From: Candidatus Woesearchaeota archaeon | GTDB taxonomy: Archaea > Nanobdellota > Nanobdellia > SCGC-AAA011-G17 > UBA489 | Assembly (NCBI GenBank): GCA_018302985.1 | Contig: JAGVZA010000016.1 | Span: forward strand, 1-60,179 | Length of the DNA: 60,179 bases | Reading direction: 5' to 3' | Shown: in pieces, positions 31,267-40,121 of the stretch | How the letters are laid out: every line of letters begins with the position of its first letter | Numbering within the stretch: position 1 is the stretch's first letter | The notes under the pieces: model-generated | Told to the model about the DNA's origin: nothing | Databases searched by the model: none | What the model saw: the letters and a program-made list of their open reading frames with translations, nothing else | Made by a program: the position numbers and the translations under genes

Positions 31267-32628
31267 ATTATTTTCTTTTGTATGCTTGTCTATTTTTACT
31301 TTAGGCTTTCTACCTCGAGGTTTCTTTTCATTTTGTTTCTCTATTTTTAATCTGTATCTTACATATTGCACTGGATTTCTAATTTTTGAGCACCAATTAT
31401 CTGGCTTGCAAATACCCATAGATGGATAGTAGGCTTCATTATTGCAATTGGGAGGAAGAATAGTTTGTCCCGCGTTTTTATGCCATTTTACATGAGAAAT
31501 AATCATACCATCACGCAGAGGTTCATAGTTTTTTTGATTCCATTCTAAGAGTTGTTGTTCGATTTCTTGCGCTGTGTAGCCCATATGTGTTAAGAAATTA
31601 GTTAGAATAAAAATAGCCCGTTTACGACCATCAGTTTGCAATCCTTTTAATGCCAAGTGAATACAGGGTGGAAAGTACTCTGGCTTTATTTTTTCCTTTG
31701 GAATTTGATATTCATCATATTTTTTTTCTTTTTTACTTTCTTCTTCCTTTTGATTATAAGCAGTATAAGCTGGCTTCATTACCTTATCAAAGGCTTCAAT
31801 AATCAATTGTTTTGCTTCTGCTGTCTCTGCAGTTTTGAAGAAAGGAATGGAAGTATCTACATTTTCTATTTTTGCCTGCTTGAGAGAAAAGTTTTTCACT
31901 TGTTCTGGGTTTACTGGGACACTCACCATACCAGATTTCTCATTGATAGAGAATACTGAGCGAAACATATGTCGTGAGGAAATAGCTACATTATCAATAT
32001 CAACCAAAGCAAATGGATTTAATTTTCCATGCACGAGGAGTTCTTCTTCTTTCTTGCCTGAACTTTTAATCATTTCTTCAATAGTGTTCATACTTAAGAG
32101 CCGATCAGTCAATGGCTTTTGAATCATGAGCTTGAGATATTGTGCAATAGTTTTCAGTCCTTCTGGAAAGAGCAATCTAGTTTCCTGCTCATTGACTGTT
32201 GGTGGCAAAGACTCAAAAGGCACGAGCAGATGAAATCCAGAACGACCACTGAACTTGAGACCAAGAGTTTTGATGTTATTGAATTTTAATGCTTCTACTA
32301 ACAACTCTGCTGTGGTCTTGGAATATTCTAGAAAATTAGTATCAATATCTATAACTATGTCCCATCCTATGCGCAATTCATCTAATTGTTTTCTGGACAA
32401 GCCTGCTTTGAGTTGCAGAGGATCTTTCCAACGTTCTTCTGAGACGTGAAATGAGGTTGCTCCTTCCTTGGCAAATTCATAGATGTCTGAAGTGTATTGT
32501 ATAATCTGTGGACGCTTGCCAAAGTTTTGCAATCCATACATGACACCTACCTCTCGATCTTTGGATAGGGTGAGAATAGTTTGCTGTACATCCTTTCTTG
32601 CATAGTATTTTAAGATTCTTTCATCCAT
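31243..32628 (-). CDS. priS: DNA primase, single-chain PriS core with PriL-type Cys domain
   Basis: The 461-residue protein combines an archaeo-eukaryotic primase core (IVIDIDTN with the metal-binding DxD about residue 94, and LKFSGRSGFHLLVPF about 123) with a C-terminal region bearing FPPCIHLALKGL, PPNC and GICKPDNWC, four cysteines as in the iron-sulfur domain of the large subunit. In most archaea these are two proteins; a fused form is known in Nanoarchaeum. It makes RNA/DNA primers for replication. It is the last gene of the ribosomal block. A basic Lys-rich tail follows. Confidence 0.88.
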   Translation of the reverse strand: MDERILKYYARKDVQQTILTLSKDREVGVMYGLQNFGKRPQIIQYTSDIYEFAKEGATSFHVSEERWKDPLQLKAGLSRKQLDELRIGWDIVIDIDTNFLEYSKTTAELLVEALKFNNIKTLGLKFSGRSGFHLLVPFESLPPTVNEQETRLLFPEGLKTIAQYLKLMIQKPLTDRLLSMNTIEEMIKSSGKKEEELLVHGKLNPFALVDIDNVAISSRHMFRSVFSINEKSGMVSVPVNPEQVKNFSLKQAKIENVDTSIPFFKTAETAEAKQLIIEAFDKVMKPAYTAYNQKEEESKKEKKYDEYQIPKEKIKPEYFPPCIHLALKGLQTDGRKRAIFILTNFLTHMGYTAQEIEQQLLEWNQKNYEPLRDGMIISHVKWHKNAGQTILPPNCNNEAYYPSMGICKPDNWCSKIRNPVQYVRYRLKIEKQNEKKPRGRKPKVKIDKHTKENNSVKQNIQ

Positions 32629-32669
32629 GAATTAGAACAAGCTGAAATGCGTTTATATAACTTCTGGGG

Positions 32670-33110
32670 TTATTTGAGAATTTCTTTCGGTTTCTTCGGT
32701 TGTTTTTCCGAGAGAGCCATCATTTCTTTATGCAATTGTTGTCCTTTCTTCATCATCTCTTGGACTCTGTTTTCCACAGTTTCAACCACATTCTGCAAAT
32801 CATCGATCTGCTCTTCAATAATCTGCTTTGTTTCCTCGAGAGTTTTAGAGACTACTACATCTGCACCTACATTAGTCAATACTTTTTTAGTCTCTGTAAT
32901 AATACTTTTCACATATAAACCGCCGCCCAAAGGAGCATACATCTTGCTTTGTGGTTTTACTGTATCTAATTCATCTAAAGTTTGAGAAAGAGATAATAAT
33001 TCATTTTTTTGCTGCTCTAAGACTTGAGATTGCTGATGCAATTGCTGGATCTGTTGATTGAGTGTTTGTACTTCAAGATATTTCTGTTGGAGCAGTTGAT
33101 CGTCACTCAT
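32670..33110 (-). CDS. pfdA: Prefoldin subunit alpha
   Basis: The 146-residue protein has two long coiled-coil arms around a central beta region (MYAPLGGGLYVKSIITETKK, with GADVVVSKTLEE), the alpha-subunit pattern. Together with prefoldin beta (841-1173) it forms the hexameric chaperone. It follows the eL14 gene by 5 nt and precedes primase. Confidence 0.92.
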   Translation of the reverse strand: MSDDQLLQQKYLEVQTLNQQIQQLHQQSQVLEQQKNELLSLSQTLDELDTVKPQSKMYAPLGGGLYVKSIITETKKVLTNVGADVVVSKTLEETKQIIEEQIDDLQNVVETVENRVQEMMKKGQQLHKEMMALSEKQPKKPKEILK

Positions 33111-33115
33111 AAGTA

Positions 33116-33496
33116 TTACTTCTTAGCTTCCTTTGTTGCTGGTTTTTTCTCTACTTTCTTTTCAGCTGCCTTTGCCGGATTTTTTTCAGGAGCTTTGGTT
33201 TGCTTTTCTTTTTGCTTTCGTTGATGTATTGGTTTATTTCCTTTTTTCGTCTTTGGCTTTGTAGTAATAATTGCAAGTCCAATTTTTTCAAACGCCTTTA
33301 CAACGTCTGCATGAGAGGCACCTTTTTTTACATCTACAGTTTTTTCTAAAGGTTCTAAGTGAGCAAGATTACATTTTTTTCTTCGCACTTGACCATCAAC
33401 CATAACAAAATTATTATCTAAAGTGTCTACAATAGTGCAAAATTTACCTGCATCTCTTCCTGCAGTCTTTACATAAACTCTACCAATTTCAGTCAT
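33116..33496 (-). CDS. rpl14e: Large-subunit ribosomal protein eL14
   Basis: The first 75 residues fit L14e (MTEIGRVYVKTAGRDAGKFC, HLEPLEKTVDV). A Lys/Ala/Pro-rich tail of about 45 residues extends beyond the usual end and is probably disordered and rRNA-binding. The ATG overlaps the eL34 stop by 4 nt. Confidence 0.92.
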   Translation of the reverse strand: MTEIGRVYVKTAGRDAGKFCTIVDTLDNNFVMVDGQVRRKKCNLAHLEPLEKTVDVKKGASHADVVKAFEKIGLAIITTKPKTKKGNKPIHQRKQKEKQTKAPEKNPAKAAEKKVEKKPATKEAKK

Positions 33497-33777
33497 TCTT
33501 GTTTCCTCATGAATGCTTGCGCATTTTCAATAATTTTTAATCGTGTACAGGGAGAACAAAGCATACCTCCATAAGGTCTTTCTGGACGCTTCATGGTTTT
33601 TGCTGTTGTACGTGCTTTGAATGCTCTCAATTGAGGCATACCGCTTAAAGGTCTGCGACACGCAGCACAATGTGCTTTCTTTGGCTTTCTGTGCTCATAT
33701 TGAACGTGAGTTGCACCACCAGGTACTTTCTTGTAAATTCTTCTAAATGAACGTGAACGGTGTTTTTGGCTTGTCAT
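33493..33777 (-). CDS. rpl34e: Large-subunit ribosomal protein eL34
   Basis: The 94-residue protein has the L34e basic N-terminus (MTSQKHRSRSFRRIYKKVPG) and a zinc-ribbon pair CAAC and CSPC separated by about 40 residues. The in-frame extension to 33843 is rejected because the family begins near ATG 33777. Confidence 0.92.
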   Translation of the reverse strand: MTSQKHRSRSFRRIYKKVPGGATHVQYEHRKPKKAHCAACRRPLSGMPQLRAFKARTTAKTMKRPERPYGGMLCSPCTRLKIIENAQAFMRKQE

Positions 33778-33790
33778 GTTTTGAGGGCGT

Positions 33791-34276
33791 TTAGTGTATT
33801 TTAAAAAGCTTTCTAATGACCATACTTGCAACAATAGAAGCAAGTAAATAGGTCCATAACCAGCCTATACCAGTACCCCAAGGCCATATACTTACTCCCC
33901 AAGAGAAGATTTCTCCTGCCGGCAGGAAAGTTACCTTGAGCCAACTGAAAATTAAAAGGATGGGTACGAGCGTGAACAGCATAGGTCGCATACTGTGCTT
34001 CATATATTTGAGATTTTTTTCCAAGACTTGCTGATTAATTTGACTTACTTTAGCAGTATCATCTTTATATTTCTTCATGTCATCGCGCAAGGTCTTCATT
34101 TCTTCCTTTAAAGTCTTCATTTCTTTTTGATTAGTCAAAAATTTGTAGGCTAATGTGGATAAGAGTGTAATAATAATAGAAATAATAATTAAAGACCAAC
34201 GAGGAGATAAAAAATTAGTAATAGGATAAAAAATAAAATCAAAAAGGCCGCCTAAGAGAGCCACGTTATTCTCCAC
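33791..34276 (-). CDS. DUF106 family membrane protein (Oxa1/YidC superfamily, EMC3/TMCO1-like)
   Basis: The 161-residue protein has three membrane segments (SLIIISIIITLLSTLAYKFL; PMLFTLVPILLIFSWL; GIGWLWTYLLASIVASMVI) with a charged coiled coil between the first and second (MKTLKEEMKTLRDDMKKYKD). This is the archaeal DUF106 pattern, thought to act in membrane protein insertion beside SecY. It overlaps the end of secY by 11 nt, which supports that role. Confidence 0.9.
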   Translation of the reverse strand: MENNVALLGGLFDFIFYPITNFLSPRWSLIIISIIITLLSTLAYKFLTNQKEMKTLKEEMKTLRDDMKKYKDDTAKVSQINQQVLEKNLKYMKHSMRPMLFTLVPILLIFSWLKVTFLPAGEIFSWGVSIWPWGTGIGWLWTYLLASIVASMVIRKLFKIH

Positions 34277-35675
34277 CCATCATCTTACGCATCATAGGAT
34301 TCATGTCCATCATATGTTGTTGTGCAATATCTTCATATAACTTGTAAATAATCATGACTGTTAATAAAATACCTGTACCATTTGCTAGTGCTCCTAAAAG
34401 ATCAGCTGATGCTGCTAAAACACCTACAGAAACTGCACCTAAAACTGTTAAAGGCATAATATATCTTTTTAATATTTGTTCAATGACACGAGGATCACGC
34501 CTAAATCCTGGAACTTGCAAGCCTGAAGCCATAATTTGTTTCGCTTGTGATGCTGCATCCATACCTGAAGTTTGTACCCAGAAAATAGAGAATACTACTG
34601 CACCAACAACCATCAAGAGTATATAGGAAAATGCATAGAGTATGTGCATAAAAGAGAGACTACCAGTAATTAATTCCTGAATAATATTTGGTGGGAAAAT
34701 CCATAAGACTAAACCAGATGCAGGCGTATTACCTGCGAATGTACCGAGCCAAGCATGCCCCCAATTTTGCATTAAACGTGCCCAGAGTTGAATATTTGCT
34801 AACAGAGCCGCTGTTAAAATAACTGGAATGTTTGATGTATACATAAATTTTAATGGCCAGCGAATACCATGACCGCGAATACGACCAAAAGATAAAGGAA
34901 TTTCTACTTTCATCGCCTGACCATATACAGACACCACAAAAATAATGATAGTTGCGAGAATTGCTGCTAATGCTAAGAATGCGCCAGTTGGATTTCTGTT
35001 AATTAATGACGCAAATAATACCCAGACTTGACCGACAGGCGCTTGTCCTGTACCGAAAGCAAAAGTACCTGCACTAGTTAATGGAGAGAACGCTCTAATG
35101 AAAATAGAGCTAGATACACCAGCTGCGATGAATAAAGACAGTCCTGAACCAAAGCCCCATTTAGTAACAATTTCATCCATATACATGACGATGAAACCAC
35201 CTACAATTAATTGCAATACTAGAATTAGTTCCATAGTAAAATAAGCACTAGTACCTAAAAGTTCTGGTGAAGGAGCTAAACCACCCATGAAGACATAGAT
35301 AATAGCTTCAAAAATAATAAAGAAGATGGACATAATTTTTTGTAAACTTTGGAAGAACTTTTTTCCTTCAGGCTTGGTAATATCCACTTTCAACATACCA
35401 GATCCCACTAACAATTGCAGAACGATAGAAGCTGTTACGAGGGGACCAATACCTAAAGAAAGAATAGAACCAAAACTAGCACCCAAAATAATGGATAAGG
35501 ATTCGAATTGTGCAAGCGCATTTTGTCCTAAACCAAATAAAGGAATTGCAGAGAGCAAGAAGAATGCAACTAAAACTAATAAAGTCCACTTTAATTTGCT
35601 TTTAAAGGAAACATGCTTTTCCTGTGGGCTTGCGACTTCAGGTAAGAATGCTAGGACATTATCAAGAGCACTCAT
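34266..35675 (-). CDS. secY: Protein translocase subunit SecY
   Basis: The 469-residue protein has ten membrane helices and SecY landmarks: the N-terminal FLPEVASP stretch, GIGPLVTASIVLQLL, WGFGSGLSLFIAAGVSSSIF, the cytoplasmic YGQAMKVEIPLSFGR loop, YTSNIPVILTAALLAN, and VPGFRRDPRVIEQILKRYI. It forms the Sec channel. It overlaps the uL15 stop by 4 nt, the conserved archaeal order. Confidence 0.97.
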   Translation of the reverse strand: MSALDNVLAFLPEVASPQEKHVSFKSKLKWTLLVLVAFFLLSAIPLFGLGQNALAQFESLSIILGASFGSILSLGIGPLVTASIVLQLLVGSGMLKVDITKPEGKKFFQSLQKIMSIFFIIFEAIIYVFMGGLAPSPELLGTSAYFTMELILVLQLIVGGFIVMYMDEIVTKWGFGSGLSLFIAAGVSSSIFIRAFSPLTSAGTFAFGTGQAPVGQVWVLFASLINRNPTGAFLALAAILATIIIFVVSVYGQAMKVEIPLSFGRIRGHGIRWPLKFMYTSNIPVILTAALLANIQLWARLMQNWGHAWLGTFAGNTPASGLVLWIFPPNIIQELITGSLSFMHILYAFSYILLMVVGAVVFSIFWVQTSGMDAASQAKQIMASGLQVPGFRRDPRVIEQILKRYIMPLTVLGAVSVGVLAASADLLGALANGTGILLTVMIIYKLYEDIAQQHMMDMNPMMRKMMGGE

Positions 35676-36079
35676 TGTTCTTCAGAAATAATTTTTCCCC
35701 CGGCTTTTTCAATCTTTTCCTTCGCTTTTGCGGAACACAGAGCCACTTTAATTTCATATTTCATGGCAGGTATACCTTTGGATAAAAGCTTGTCATAGCC
35801 TAGAGTAGATAAATCTAACGGTGATTGACGAGGTAGATCTCTGATGTTAATTGCCTTGATAACACGTCTTACTTCTGGTGGAACGATGAATCCGTGCTTT
35901 CCAAAATAGGTGTGTCCATATTCTTTCAAGATAGAAATCTTTTGACTGTGAGAACGTTTTCCTGTACCGGCCATTCCTTTACCACCGCGGTTACCAGAAC
36001 CACGATTTTTCTTGTAACCATATCCATGAGTACGAGAACCTCGCTTGCGATGCACATTTTTCTTTCTTCTGACTGTCAT
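35672..36079 (-). CDS. rpl15: Large-subunit ribosomal protein uL15
   Basis: The 135-residue protein has the Gly/Arg-rich N-terminus (RGSRTHGYGYKKNRGSGNRG) and the KAGGKIIS end of archaeal uL15. It is part of the spc-type gene order before secY. Confidence 0.95.
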   Translation of the reverse strand: MTVRRKKNVHRKRGSRTHGYGYKKNRGSGNRGGKGMAGTGKRSHSQKISILKEYGHTYFGKHGFIVPPEVRRVIKAINIRDLPRQSPLDLSTLGYDKLLSKGIPAMKYEIKVALCSAKAKEKIEKAGGKIISEEQ

Positions 36080-36081
36080 TA

Positions 36082-36561
36082 TTACATCATCCTACGCAAT
36101 AGTTCATTGATCTTGTCTTTACGGTAGCCTAAAACACCACCCATAGAATAAGGAGTTTTGATGCCTTTTCTTTCAAAGCCATGAATTGGTGGATTGAGCC
36201 TGAAAAATCCTTTGAGACCTGGAACTTCTTTTAATTCTTTTTTACAAGCCATAAATTCTTTAGCAAATTGAGCGAATGAAGTATTGCATTTTTCTTTGAG
36301 ATATTGTTCTGTTAAGGGAGCTTTGCCAGGCAGCTTACCTCGTTTTTCTAAAAGGAGTTTGAAAGTTTCTTCGTCTATTTCTCCCCAGGTAACTGCATCT
36401 TGAATTTTTACAAGCATACCGGCATATGTTGGAGCATTGCTTACTACAACTGCATTATTTTTCTTGTATAATTTCAGCATATCAAAAGTGTCCTTTACAG
36501 TTTTCTTTAAACCTGGCTTTCCTTTAATCCTGATGATTGCAATTCGTTGTAAGTCAGTCAT
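36082..36561 (-). CDS. rpl30: Large-subunit ribosomal protein uL30
   Basis: The 159-residue archaeal/eukaryotic long form has IAIIRIKGKPGLKKTVKDTF, NPPIHGFERKGIKTPYSMGG and LGYRKDKINELLRRM. It overlaps the uS5 gene by 4 nt. Confidence 0.95.
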   Translation of the reverse strand: MTDLQRIAIIRIKGKPGLKKTVKDTFDMLKLYKKNNAVVVSNAPTYAGMLVKIQDAVTWGEIDEETFKLLLEKRGKLPGKAPLTEQYLKEKCNTSFAQFAKEFMACKKELKEVPGLKGFFRLNPPIHGFERKGIKTPYSMGGVLGYRKDKINELLRRMM

Positions 36562-37385
36562 TGTTTAGTTGCTACCTTTTTCATTCCTGGTTTCATTTTT
36601 ATTTGTGAGAGCAAACGTAATGCTTCAAATATGGATTTAAGATGATTTAATTTTGTTCTTGTCTGACCGTAAGTTCTGGAATAGATATCTTTGATACCTG
36701 CTAATACTAAAATTTTTGCTGCTTCTTTTTCCATAGCAAGACCAGTACCTTTTGGTGCTGGCAAGAGTTCTACTACTACTGAACCACATTTAGCGATAAT
36801 TTTACAAGGAATAGAATGATTTCCGCTGCAGCCACATTCCCATGAACCGCAACCACGTTGTACTTTGATCATGTTTAATTTTGCTTTTCTTACTGCTTTT
36901 TCTCTTGCTGGCAAAGTCTCACGAGCTTTTCCATATCCTAATCCAACATATCCATTTTTGTTACCGACAACAACAAGTGCTGCGAAACTAGGTTTATTAC
37001 CTTCGGCAGTTTTTTTCTGTACTTGACGCCAGATACTTTTTTTACCGCCACCAAATTTACCCTTGGATTGGCCAATGGCTAATAAGTCTGATTCCAAATT
37101 ATGCACTAGTGCATCAACAATAGATGCTTCCAATACAGGGAAACCTGCATCAAGAATCTGATCGAGATTAGTAATTTCCCCATTCTTTACTTTTAGACCA
37201 AGAGCAGTTTTAGGTTGCCATGCTTCTTTATCGAATTCTTTTTCTGTTAAAATGCCCATAGGTGCTTCTACAGGAGCAGTAGGAATAATTTCCTTCACTA
37301 TTTCTTCTGCAGCAACAACAGTCTTCACTATTTCAGCTACTGGAACTGTTGCTTTAACTTCATTTGGTGTTGTTTTTCGTGGCAT
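36558..37385 (-). CDS. rps5: Small-subunit ribosomal protein uS5
   Basis: The 275-residue protein has the S5 core (GNKNGYVGLGYGKARETLPA; SIPCKIIAKCGSV; LLPAPKGTGL; GIKDIYSRTYGQTRTKLNHL). An N-terminal extension of about 45 residues (Pro/Val/Glu-rich) is longer than usual. A CGSWECGCSGNHS segment adds three cysteines and a His, a possible zinc site. Confidence 0.95.
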   Translation of the reverse strand: MPRKTTPNEVKATVPVAEIVKTVVAAEEIVKEIIPTAPVEAPMGILTEKEFDKEAWQPKTALGLKVKNGEITNLDQILDAGFPVLEASIVDALVHNLESDLLAIGQSKGKFGGGKKSIWRQVQKKTAEGNKPSFAALVVVGNKNGYVGLGYGKARETLPAREKAVRKAKLNMIKVQRGCGSWECGCSGNHSIPCKIIAKCGSVVVELLPAPKGTGLAMEKEAAKILVLAGIKDIYSRTYGQTRTKLNHLKSIFEALRLLSQIKMKPGMKKVATKQ

Positions 37386-37388
37386 GGT

Positions 37389-37910
37389 TTATTTTGATGG
37401 TTTTGGTTTGGATTGTAGGATTGCTGCTTTGACTTTATCGAATGAAGCGTTTTTAAACTTAATGTGTTTACCTGTCATGCGATCTTCTTTAGGCAATGTT
37501 GCTGGATTGAAAGGCACAGAAAATCCTGCGTCATTCGCTCCTTTTACTACTGCAAAAATTAAGGAACCGTGAGTGACTTTTTGTAAGCCCAAGTCGAGGA
37601 TAGCTTCTTTCAATTTCTTTTCTTTGGCTTTCATACCTGCGAGCATTCCTGTCAAGTAGGCTGCTGGAGTATTTCTAGTAGCAATATCCCAACCAAAGTT
37701 TTTTTGTAATTCTTTGGAAGTTATTGTTAAGAGTACATGATCTCCTTGAGGAGCATACTCAATAATTTGTACTAAGACATGTTTTAAGGAACGTCTTACT
37801 ACAAAACGTGGTTTTCTGGACTTCAAGAGCGCCAATCTTGCTCTATAGTCTGTTCTACCTTGTCTCTTTCTTTTGAAAGGCAGACCGAATCGTTTACTTT
37901 GTTTTTTCAT
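37389..37910 (-). CDS. rpl18: Large-subunit ribosomal protein uL18
   Basis: The 173-residue archaeal-length protein begins MKKQSKRFGLPFKRKRQGRT and contains DYRARLALLKSRKPRFVVRR and AAYLTGMLAGMKA. It binds 5S rRNA. It overlaps the eL19 stop by 17 nt. Confidence 0.94.
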   Translation of the reverse strand: MKKQSKRFGLPFKRKRQGRTDYRARLALLKSRKPRFVVRRSLKHVLVQIIEYAPQGDHVLLTITSKELQKNFGWDIATRNTPAAYLTGMLAGMKAKEKKLKEAILDLGLQKVTHGSLIFAVVKGANDAGFSVPFNPATLPKEDRMTGKHIKFKNASFDKVKAAILQSKPKPSK

Positions 37911-38358
37911 GTTTCGTTAGTTTAGCGTGTTCATCCAGGTAGAGTTTAATGTGACGTCTACTTCTGAAGAATCCACCTTTTGCTTTCTTATATAATAAGT
38001 GGAACGTTGTTGTATCAACAATCTTCTTTGTTTTGAGTTCTTTGAGGAAAGAACGTTGTGTTCTAATCTTATCCATCCAGCGACGCTTAGCTGGCAATCG
38101 CGCGAATTTACTTCCTTCACGTGTTGCTGCGCCTTGTCTTCTTCCTTTTTTCTTTTGTCCTTCGTGATGTCTTGCACGACCGCGAGAGATACCTTGTTTA
38201 GCTCTCTTTTGGACTGCGAGATCATTAATCAATCTGCGAACATCATTCTTGGTAATTGCTTCTTTGACTTCAGGAAGTCTAGCTGGGTCGAACCATACTC
38301 TATGTTCGCCGCACTTCAATAATTGCGCTGCCAATCTTCTTTGTGATCCTATGTTCAT
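37894..38358 (-). CDS. rpl19e: Large-subunit ribosomal protein eL19
   Basis: The 154-residue protein starts MNIGSQRRLAAQLLKCGEHR and contains WFDPARLPEVKEAITKNDVR and GRRQGAATREG, the L19e signature. It overlaps eL32 by 4 nt. Confidence 0.95.
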   Translation of the reverse strand: MNIGSQRRLAAQLLKCGEHRVWFDPARLPEVKEAITKNDVRRLINDLAVQKRAKQGISRGRARHHEGQKKKGRRQGAATREGSKFARLPAKRRWMDKIRTQRSFLKELKTKKIVDTTTFHLLYKKAKGGFFRSRRHIKLYLDEHAKLTKHEKTK

Positions 38359-38921
38359 TGTTCAAGCACCTTTCGTTTTTCTTCTGCTTCACGCTTTTCT
38401 TTTTCTTCTGTTGTTTCTACTTTCTTGTTTTTGTCTTTTTCTTTTTCAGCAGCTTTCTTAAGTGATTCTTGCTTGGTCTTTTCTTTCTTAGACATTCTTA
38501 CTTTTTCTTGTTCTTTACGAGACTTGAGATCTTCTTCGATGTCTTTTATTGTTTGAGCAGTATCTTGGAAGTTAAGCACTTTGAGTTTCATTTCTTGAGC
38601 TTTCTTTAATAAGATCATGCGTTTTCTGCCGCCTAAAGTTCTAGCGATAATGCATGCACCTTTGACTTTAGCTAAATCTTCTAGCGTATAGACTACAACT
38701 TGTTCAAACCCTTCAGGAGATAATCCATAAGCATCACGAGGAGAGCCCCAACCAATTCTTGCTTGTCTTGGGTGACCACGTAGCTTTCTTCGAATCTTAT
38801 TATCTCCGCCTTTTGGCTTGTGCCATTTCATTTCCAGGCGAGGAACACGATGAGCATCACTACGTCTAAAGCGAGGCTTCTTTGCCTTTCTTGCATTGCG
38901 TAATTCTACTGCTTTTTCCAT
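38355..38921 (-). CDS. rpl32e: Large-subunit ribosomal protein eL32 with charged C-terminal extension
   Basis: Residues 1-120 fit L32e (PRFRRSDAHRVPRLEMKWHK; GHPRQARIGWGSPRDAYGL). The last 65 residues are a Lys/Glu-rich single helix (QEKVRMSKKEKTKQESLKK and onward) absent from ordinary L32e, a possible lineage-specific extension. Confidence 0.93.
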   Translation of the reverse strand: MEKAVELRNARKAKKPRFRRSDAHRVPRLEMKWHKPKGGDNKIRRKLRGHPRQARIGWGSPRDAYGLSPEGFEQVVVYTLEDLAKVKGACIIARTLGGRKRMILLKKAQEMKLKVLNFQDTAQTIKDIEEDLKSRKEQEKVRMSKKEKTKQESLKKAAEKEKDKNKKVETTEEKEKREAEEKRKVLEQ

Positions 38922-38922
38922 G

Positions 38923-39489
38923 TTAATGCACTTTTACCGGTTTTTCAATAATATAAATACCGTCTTGGAATGTACGACGATCGCGACCTTTGATCTTTGT
39001 TGCAATTTCAATATTAGCCGCAGTTTGTCCTGCTGTTTCTACATTTGCAGCATCGACAGTGATAGTATCTTTGTCAATTTTTACTTTTGCACCAGGCATA
39101 ATCTGTGCAGTTCTTGGAATTTTTTCACCGAGGAAGTTGCTAACGACTATTTTTTCTCCTTCTTGTTTGACTGTCATGGGAAAGTGACCTGAACAAATCT
39201 TTAATTTATAAGTGAATCCTTCTTTAGCACCACGAAACAAGTTCAGGATGTGTGCATGATAACTATTTACCATGCGCTTGCTTTTTTTCTTGCTTGATTT
39301 GGTTATAAGTGTAAGGCCATTACCTTCTTTCTTGATGGACACTAGAGGATGCATTAATTGTCTTATTGCTTCGCCTTTTGTTCCTTTAACTTTTATTACT
39401 CCAGTCTCATTCATTTCTAAAGAGAGACCTTCAGGTACATTCATCTTGTACATGATCCCCTTGTCCTTTGTTCTTTGTTGCGTTGCCAT
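38923..39489 (-). CDS. rpl6: Large-subunit ribosomal protein uL6
   Basis: The 188-residue protein has two L6 beta-sheet domains (SKKKSKRMVNSYHAHILNLF; HFPMTVKQEGEKIVVSNFLG; KGRDRRTFQDGIYIIEKP). ATG 39489, 2 nt after the uS8 stop, is preferred; the frame continues to 39507 inside uS8. Confidence 0.94.
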   Translation of the reverse strand: MATQQRTKDKGIMYKMNVPEGLSLEMNETGVIKVKGTKGEAIRQLMHPLVSIKKEGNGLTLITKSSKKKSKRMVNSYHAHILNLFRGAKEGFTYKLKICSGHFPMTVKQEGEKIVVSNFLGEKIPRTAQIMPGAKVKIDKDTITVDAANVETAGQTAANIEIATKIKGRDRRTFQDGIYIIEKPVKVH

Positions 39490-39490
39490 G

Positions 39491-39877
39491 TTAGTAAATG
39501 AATGCAATTAATTTGCCTCCGAGGCCTTTTTGTTTTGCTTCTCCATGAGTCATCAAACCTTGTGATGTAGAGACAATAATCATACCAAAGTCACGTGCTG
39601 GTAAGAAACGCTTCTCGAATTTAGTATAGTCTTCTTTTTGGACAGAGAAGCGCGGCTTGATAACTCCGCATTTGTTGACTGTTCCTAAGAGAGTAATATT
39701 AGCAATACCGCCCCTGATGTCTTTGTATTCTACTGCACCAATATAATGACCGTCCTGCATCATTTGCAAGACTTGTTTAGTCATTTTTGATACGGGTGTT
39801 GCTATACAGGACATCTTACCAACGCGCTGTGCGTTCATGATGTTATTCAAAACATTTGCTAGTGGGTCGTTTAACAT
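39491..39877 (-). CDS. rps8: Small-subunit ribosomal protein uS8
   Basis: The 128-residue protein begins MLNDPLANVLNNIMNAQRVG and ends with the S8 signature ISTSQGLMTHGEAKQKGLGG. It binds 16S rRNA helix 21. Confidence 0.95.
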   Translation of the reverse strand: MLNDPLANVLNNIMNAQRVGKMSCIATPVSKMTKQVLQMMQDGHYIGAVEYKDIRGGIANITLLGTVNKCGVIKPRFSVQKEDYTKFEKRFLPARDFGMIIVSTSQGLMTHGEAKQKGLGGKLIAFIY

Positions 39878-39889
39878 TTTTTTGTTCCT

Positions 39890-40120
39890 TCAACTGTATT
39901 TTCTGAATCCAATCTTCAATGCGATATCACGGAAACATCGCCTACATAAATGAAGACCGTATTTTTGAATATGTGCTCGCGTATTGCCGCAACGCCTGCA
40001 TTTTTTCCCCATAACGCCACAGTTGCGTTTCTTAGGAGCATTATGCTTCTTATACTTCTCCAGTTTTGCTGGCTTGTTTTTCAATTGCTTGAATACTTTG
40101 TTGTAGTTGCTTGTGGTCAT
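39890..40120 (-). CDS. rps14: Small-subunit ribosomal protein uS14, zinc-binding
   Basis: The 76-residue protein carries CRRCGNTRAHIQKYGLHLCR followed by RCF, the C4 zinc site of archaeal uS14. The N-terminal 35 residues are longer than in many archaea (Lys-rich). Confidence 0.94.
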   Translation of the reverse strand: MTTSNYNKVFKQLKNKPAKLEKYKKHNAPKKRNCGVMGKKCRRCGNTRAHIQKYGLHLCRRCFRDIALKIGFRKYS

Positions 40121-40121
40121 T

